A stretch of 64,000 nucleotides of DNA, from positions 18,633,934 to 18,697,933 of the forward strand of contig NC_045138.2 in assembly GCF_008831285.2 (NCBI RefSeq), read 5' to 3'. The notes beneath the pieces are model-generated. The model worked only from the letters and a program-made list of their open reading frames with translations, ran no database searches and was not told the DNA's origin. A program made the position numbers and the translations under genes. The DNA comes from Nymphaea colorata. Taxonomy: Eukaryota; Streptophyta; Magnoliopsida; Nymphaeales; Nymphaeaceae. This document shows, in pieces, positions 61,101 to 64,000 of this stretch (positions are counted from its first letter, which is position 1; the number at the start of each line of letters is the position of its first letter).

Positions 61101-64000
61101 TTCACCAAATATTCCATTTCATGCTAAACAAGAACAAAAAAGAAACTTGCAGCCAACAAAATTACAAGGTCAGCCAAAATTTTTCACTTGAACTCCCTTT
61201 CTCGCCTCCACCTTACAATGCGCGCATCTAAAAATAAGAACAGGCTTGGGTTTGTTTTCTAAACTTATCAACCATTCATTTAACCAACAAATGTACAAAA
61301 CACAGATTGTGTGTGTTAATAAATCCTTGGCAAACCTGGAACAGAGTCATTACACATATACAGTTTCTATGGCTGAATTACCAATAGATGCATGACATAA
61401 ATTCTTTCAGGTGCATCTGAAGCAACTTCGAAAATCCAAGTATCAACTGAGAGTCTCAGACTGCCCACACAAGGAAAAGAATCTATATTGCCAAAGCAGC
61501 TGAATTCAAGTCAAGTTCATGGCTAAGCGCCTAGGAAACAAATAAACTTGGGAGGCACCAGATATAAACAAAAGATACAATAAGCAGTGCAAGCATCAGA
61601 AATTCAAACAATTGGCATACAAATGTAGGGATAAATGAGATGCATACAAGGGAGTAAAAAACTTGGCAACACCTAATTTCAATAGCTGGAGACGATAGAA
61701 TCTAGTCATCTTATGCAGTAAAAAACCAAGTACCTGACGTGTTCGCGTTTCTGGAGGCAATGAACCATACACCACAGAGCAAAGATGCTTTCCTTTGGTT
61801 TCTATTTCTTTCTGTTAGTTAACAGCAAGAGGATAAGAACTGATCAGAAACTGCATGTAAATATATCTTAGGAGAACTTTAACTTTTAAATATCATGAGA
61901 CCCTATTCATATAATGAAAGTAAAAGTTATTAAGTTGTGTTAGCATCTAAAGACATGGAAGGAGATTCAACAGGGCAATAAAGCACTATAAGAAGAAAAT
62001 TGAGCAGGAAGCCAGCATCATAGCAAATGAAAGAAGAATCAATGCTAGAACCATATCGAAATTCGTACCAAGAAAGCAAAACTCTAGACCTATAAAGAAT
62101 ATATTGAGGAGGCCAAGTTGCAATTAGAAAACCAACAATTTTTTATACATTTAGCACCTCAACTTAAGCAGCTTCCAAGTAGGCATCACATACAGTATTT
62201 CACAAAAGATTGATCAAGTTTGCAGTAGAGGGGACCTATGTGCCACATCTTTTATTTAGGAGTACAAGCATCAGAGAGGATCCCAAAGGTTTTAAAAATG
62301 CTTTTCCTAAGGTAAATAATCCAAAACCGTTAGACTGCCTTTACAATTTTACAATGTTGAGAATAGATGACAAGAGCAAGAGTTTAGCATACTGGGTCTC
62401 AGATTCTAACAGACATAGAAACTCAAATGTGTTTCTTGAGTTTCGGCAAGATATTGCCGCATGAAATATTCCTGAACCCTTCAACAAAGGACATGAATCT
62501 AGTGGCCATATTTTTGCTTAGAATGTTTGGGACATCACATTGAAACAGAAAAGCAACAACTTCCTTAAAACTTAAAAACAACAAACTCCATGGGCACCAT
62601 GAGCCACTACAAGAATTTGATCAAGAGGCATATTTTTCATGGAGAACCACCTCGCAAGTGTTTTCATCTAACATAACATTTCTAAGCAAAAATGATTAAC
62701 AGATTTAAGCAAAAGATACCATAGCATCTCCATGGTATTACCTGCGCTTTAGCAAATTCAGGCTGGCAGAAGAAAAGAAAAGGCCTCTCAATTAGTAAAA
62801 CTGAGAGGCTCGCACAAAAGTCCAGTATTTCTGAAAGCACTTGTTCGTTTTTGTTATATGTCCAAATGCACGAAAAAGGAAGGACATATTCTTTATAGGC
62901 ATCATTCTTTTCAACAATCAACAAGAAAAACAACATATATATGAGCAGAAGTCTAATTAATTATGGACGAAGATGTTGTTATTCAGACATAGTACCCATT
63001 ACCTTATGATATGAGTTGTAATTATGGGAGAAAACCAAAATTATATACCTCTGAAAATCGTTGCAGGACTGTGGTGTATTGCATCATGTGTACCTTATGA
63101 TATCCCCTGTATCTTAAGTTCCAGTAAGATACTGGCATATCATGCTACACCTTCAAAACACAAAGAAATGACCCGAAAAAGAACCTGGTGGTACAAAATT
63201 TTGTAGGTAGTTTGAATATTAAGTTTGTCATGAGAGGTAATGGGTATTCTTACACCTAAGTAATGAAAAAAGTAAATTCAAAGATGACTTTAAGCACCAA
63301 AATTAGGACTTTTGTGGTTTCTTTGTGTAAGATCCTATTTCTACCCCCCAACATGAATTTTGGAAATGAAACTTTATGATCATGAGTTGCTCGAGCCTTC
63401 AAGGAGTAAGCTGTACACAGTAACACAATAAAGCTTGTTTATGTCCATTTAAGCATTGAGAGTCATTTAAGTTGTTGATTTCAATTATTTCTAACAAAAA
63501 TGTGCATGTCTTCTACAGCATATTATTTTAAATTGTACACCAAATGTTTTATGCAATTCATGGACATTTTAATGTGCAGTTGTAGCTTGATCTTGTTGCC
63601 AACATAACTTTTCAGTTTAACAGACTTTTCCCTTGAAAGTCTTTGACTGTTTTGGTCTTAATTTCTTTTTAGCAAAATCTAGAAATTCTTAAGATACTTT
63701 TATGTTATACTATGGTACCATCCTATTTTGGCTCCCACCCATGCAGGTTATGCTATGCATTTTACAACATTAGTGTTGTACTCAGCTTACATGGGTAATC
63801 AAGAAAGCTGAATAGATCGTGTTTCTTACCTTCATTTTGTATTGCATGGGTAATAAGAAAACTGGATAAGAGTACCACATTTCTTACCTTCATTTTGTAT
63901 ATCTCACGCCGTGAAAAAGTGACCACACAATCACCTCGTTGTATGTCACTGAAGGACCTAAGTGGAACCTTTGCTGGTATAAGTGGGGAAAGCCTCTCAT
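54835..64000 (-). CDS. SUV3: SUV3-type mitochondrial ATP-dependent RNA helicase, C-terminal part
   Basis: Eleven exons, from the right: 63888 to beyond 64000, 61734-61811, 60786-60954, 60378-60490, 59018-59098, 57233-57298, 56997-57061, 56571-56616, 56382-56498, 55191-55282, 54835-54931. All are in phase and encode about 345 C-terminal residues; the N-terminal part with the Walker motifs lies outside. Visible helicase motifs are [12 protein letters not shown], then [15 protein letters not shown] (motif V) and [14 protein letters not shown] (motif VI, split by an intron after the first Gly base). The SUV3 C-terminal domain follows ([56 protein letters not shown]) and the protein ends [15 protein letters not shown]. 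It matches the Arabidopsis At4g14790 protein (about 570 aa). SUV3 unwinds RNA in the mitochondrial degradosome. Several introns contain repeats. Confidence 0.94.
55114..55149. repeat. (TA)n microsatellite
   Basis: About 17 TA units in the last SUV3 intron, directly visible. Confidence 0.95.
57908..58664. mobile_element. hAT-type non-autonomous element with GTATCG-rich ends (copy B)
   Basis: The 757-bp insert is flanked on both sides by AGTGAGAC (57,900-57,907 and 58,665-58,672), a perfect 8-bp target duplication. The left end reads ACAGTTGTAAAAGTCACATT, and the reverse complement of the right end reads CAGTGCCATCTGTATCATAT; both are followed by GTATC/ATATCG-rich stretches. It aligns at its left end with the element at 7,923. 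It is non-coding, and a 38-bp imperfect tandem duplication (ATCTTCATTATAATCT units) lies near 58,250-58,325. It sits in the SUV3 intron between exons 59018-59098 and 57233-57298. Confidence 0.8.
58849..58948. repeat. Perfect 50-bp tandem duplication
   Basis: 58849-58898 and 58899-58948 are identical by inspection, carrying TTCAGATCTGTTTTATACC and ending TTTCAAGAAAA, about 70 bp upstream (in plus coordinates, to the left) of the SUV3 exon 59018-59098. Confidence 0.93.

Overview
The window is nuclear DNA from a flowering plant. Genes are interrupted by GT-AG introns, UTRs are long, intergenic DNA is AT-rich and crowded with microsatellites and small DNA transposons, and every recognisable protein has its closest known relative in land plants. 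I cannot place the species below angiosperm. All gene models were built by hand from reading frame, splice consensus and remembered family sequences; exon phases were checked and add up to whole codons in each model.

Layout. (1) 1-3,160: repeat-rich spacer with a 224-bp hAT-type MITE flanked by a perfect 8-bp duplication. (2) 3,164-12,468, minus: a complete 11-exon TSO1/TCX-type CXC transcription factor gene (862 aa). (3) 12.7-23.9 kb: an 11-kb gene desert of MITEs. (4) 23,928-26,950, minus: a JMJ22-type F-box/JmjC protein. It is divergent from 29,066-29,665, plus, an intronless GC-rich NIC2-type nicotinamidase. (5) 32,803-35,590, plus: a complete 6-exon group-C Raf-like kinase. (6) 40,248-40,643, minus: a small conserved protein of unknown function, 133 bp downstream of RDM1. 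(7) 40,777-48,226, minus: RDM1, an RNA-directed DNA methylation component. Its two coding exons are separated by a 6.9-kb intron holding an intact same-strand hAT transposase gene (728 aa), which splits an older degenerate hAT copy. (8) 51,664-53,423, plus: BUD32, the KEOPS/EKC kinase, complete at 226 aa. (9) 54,835 to the right edge, minus: the C-terminal 11 exons of the mitochondrial RNA helicase SUV3; the gene continues beyond the window.

The gene order recalls two Arabidopsis segments as I remember them: At4g14770 (TCX2) - At4g14780 (Raf-like kinase) - At4g14790 (SUV3), and At3g22680 (RDM1) ... At3g22750 (kinase) - At3g22760/At3g22780 (TCX3, TSO1). This window would join both duplicated segments into one ancestral-looking block, with NIC2, JMJ22 and BUD32 interspersed.

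The most interesting observation is that a gene needed for silencing transposons carries a coding-intact DNA transposon in its only coding intron, in the same transcriptional orientation.
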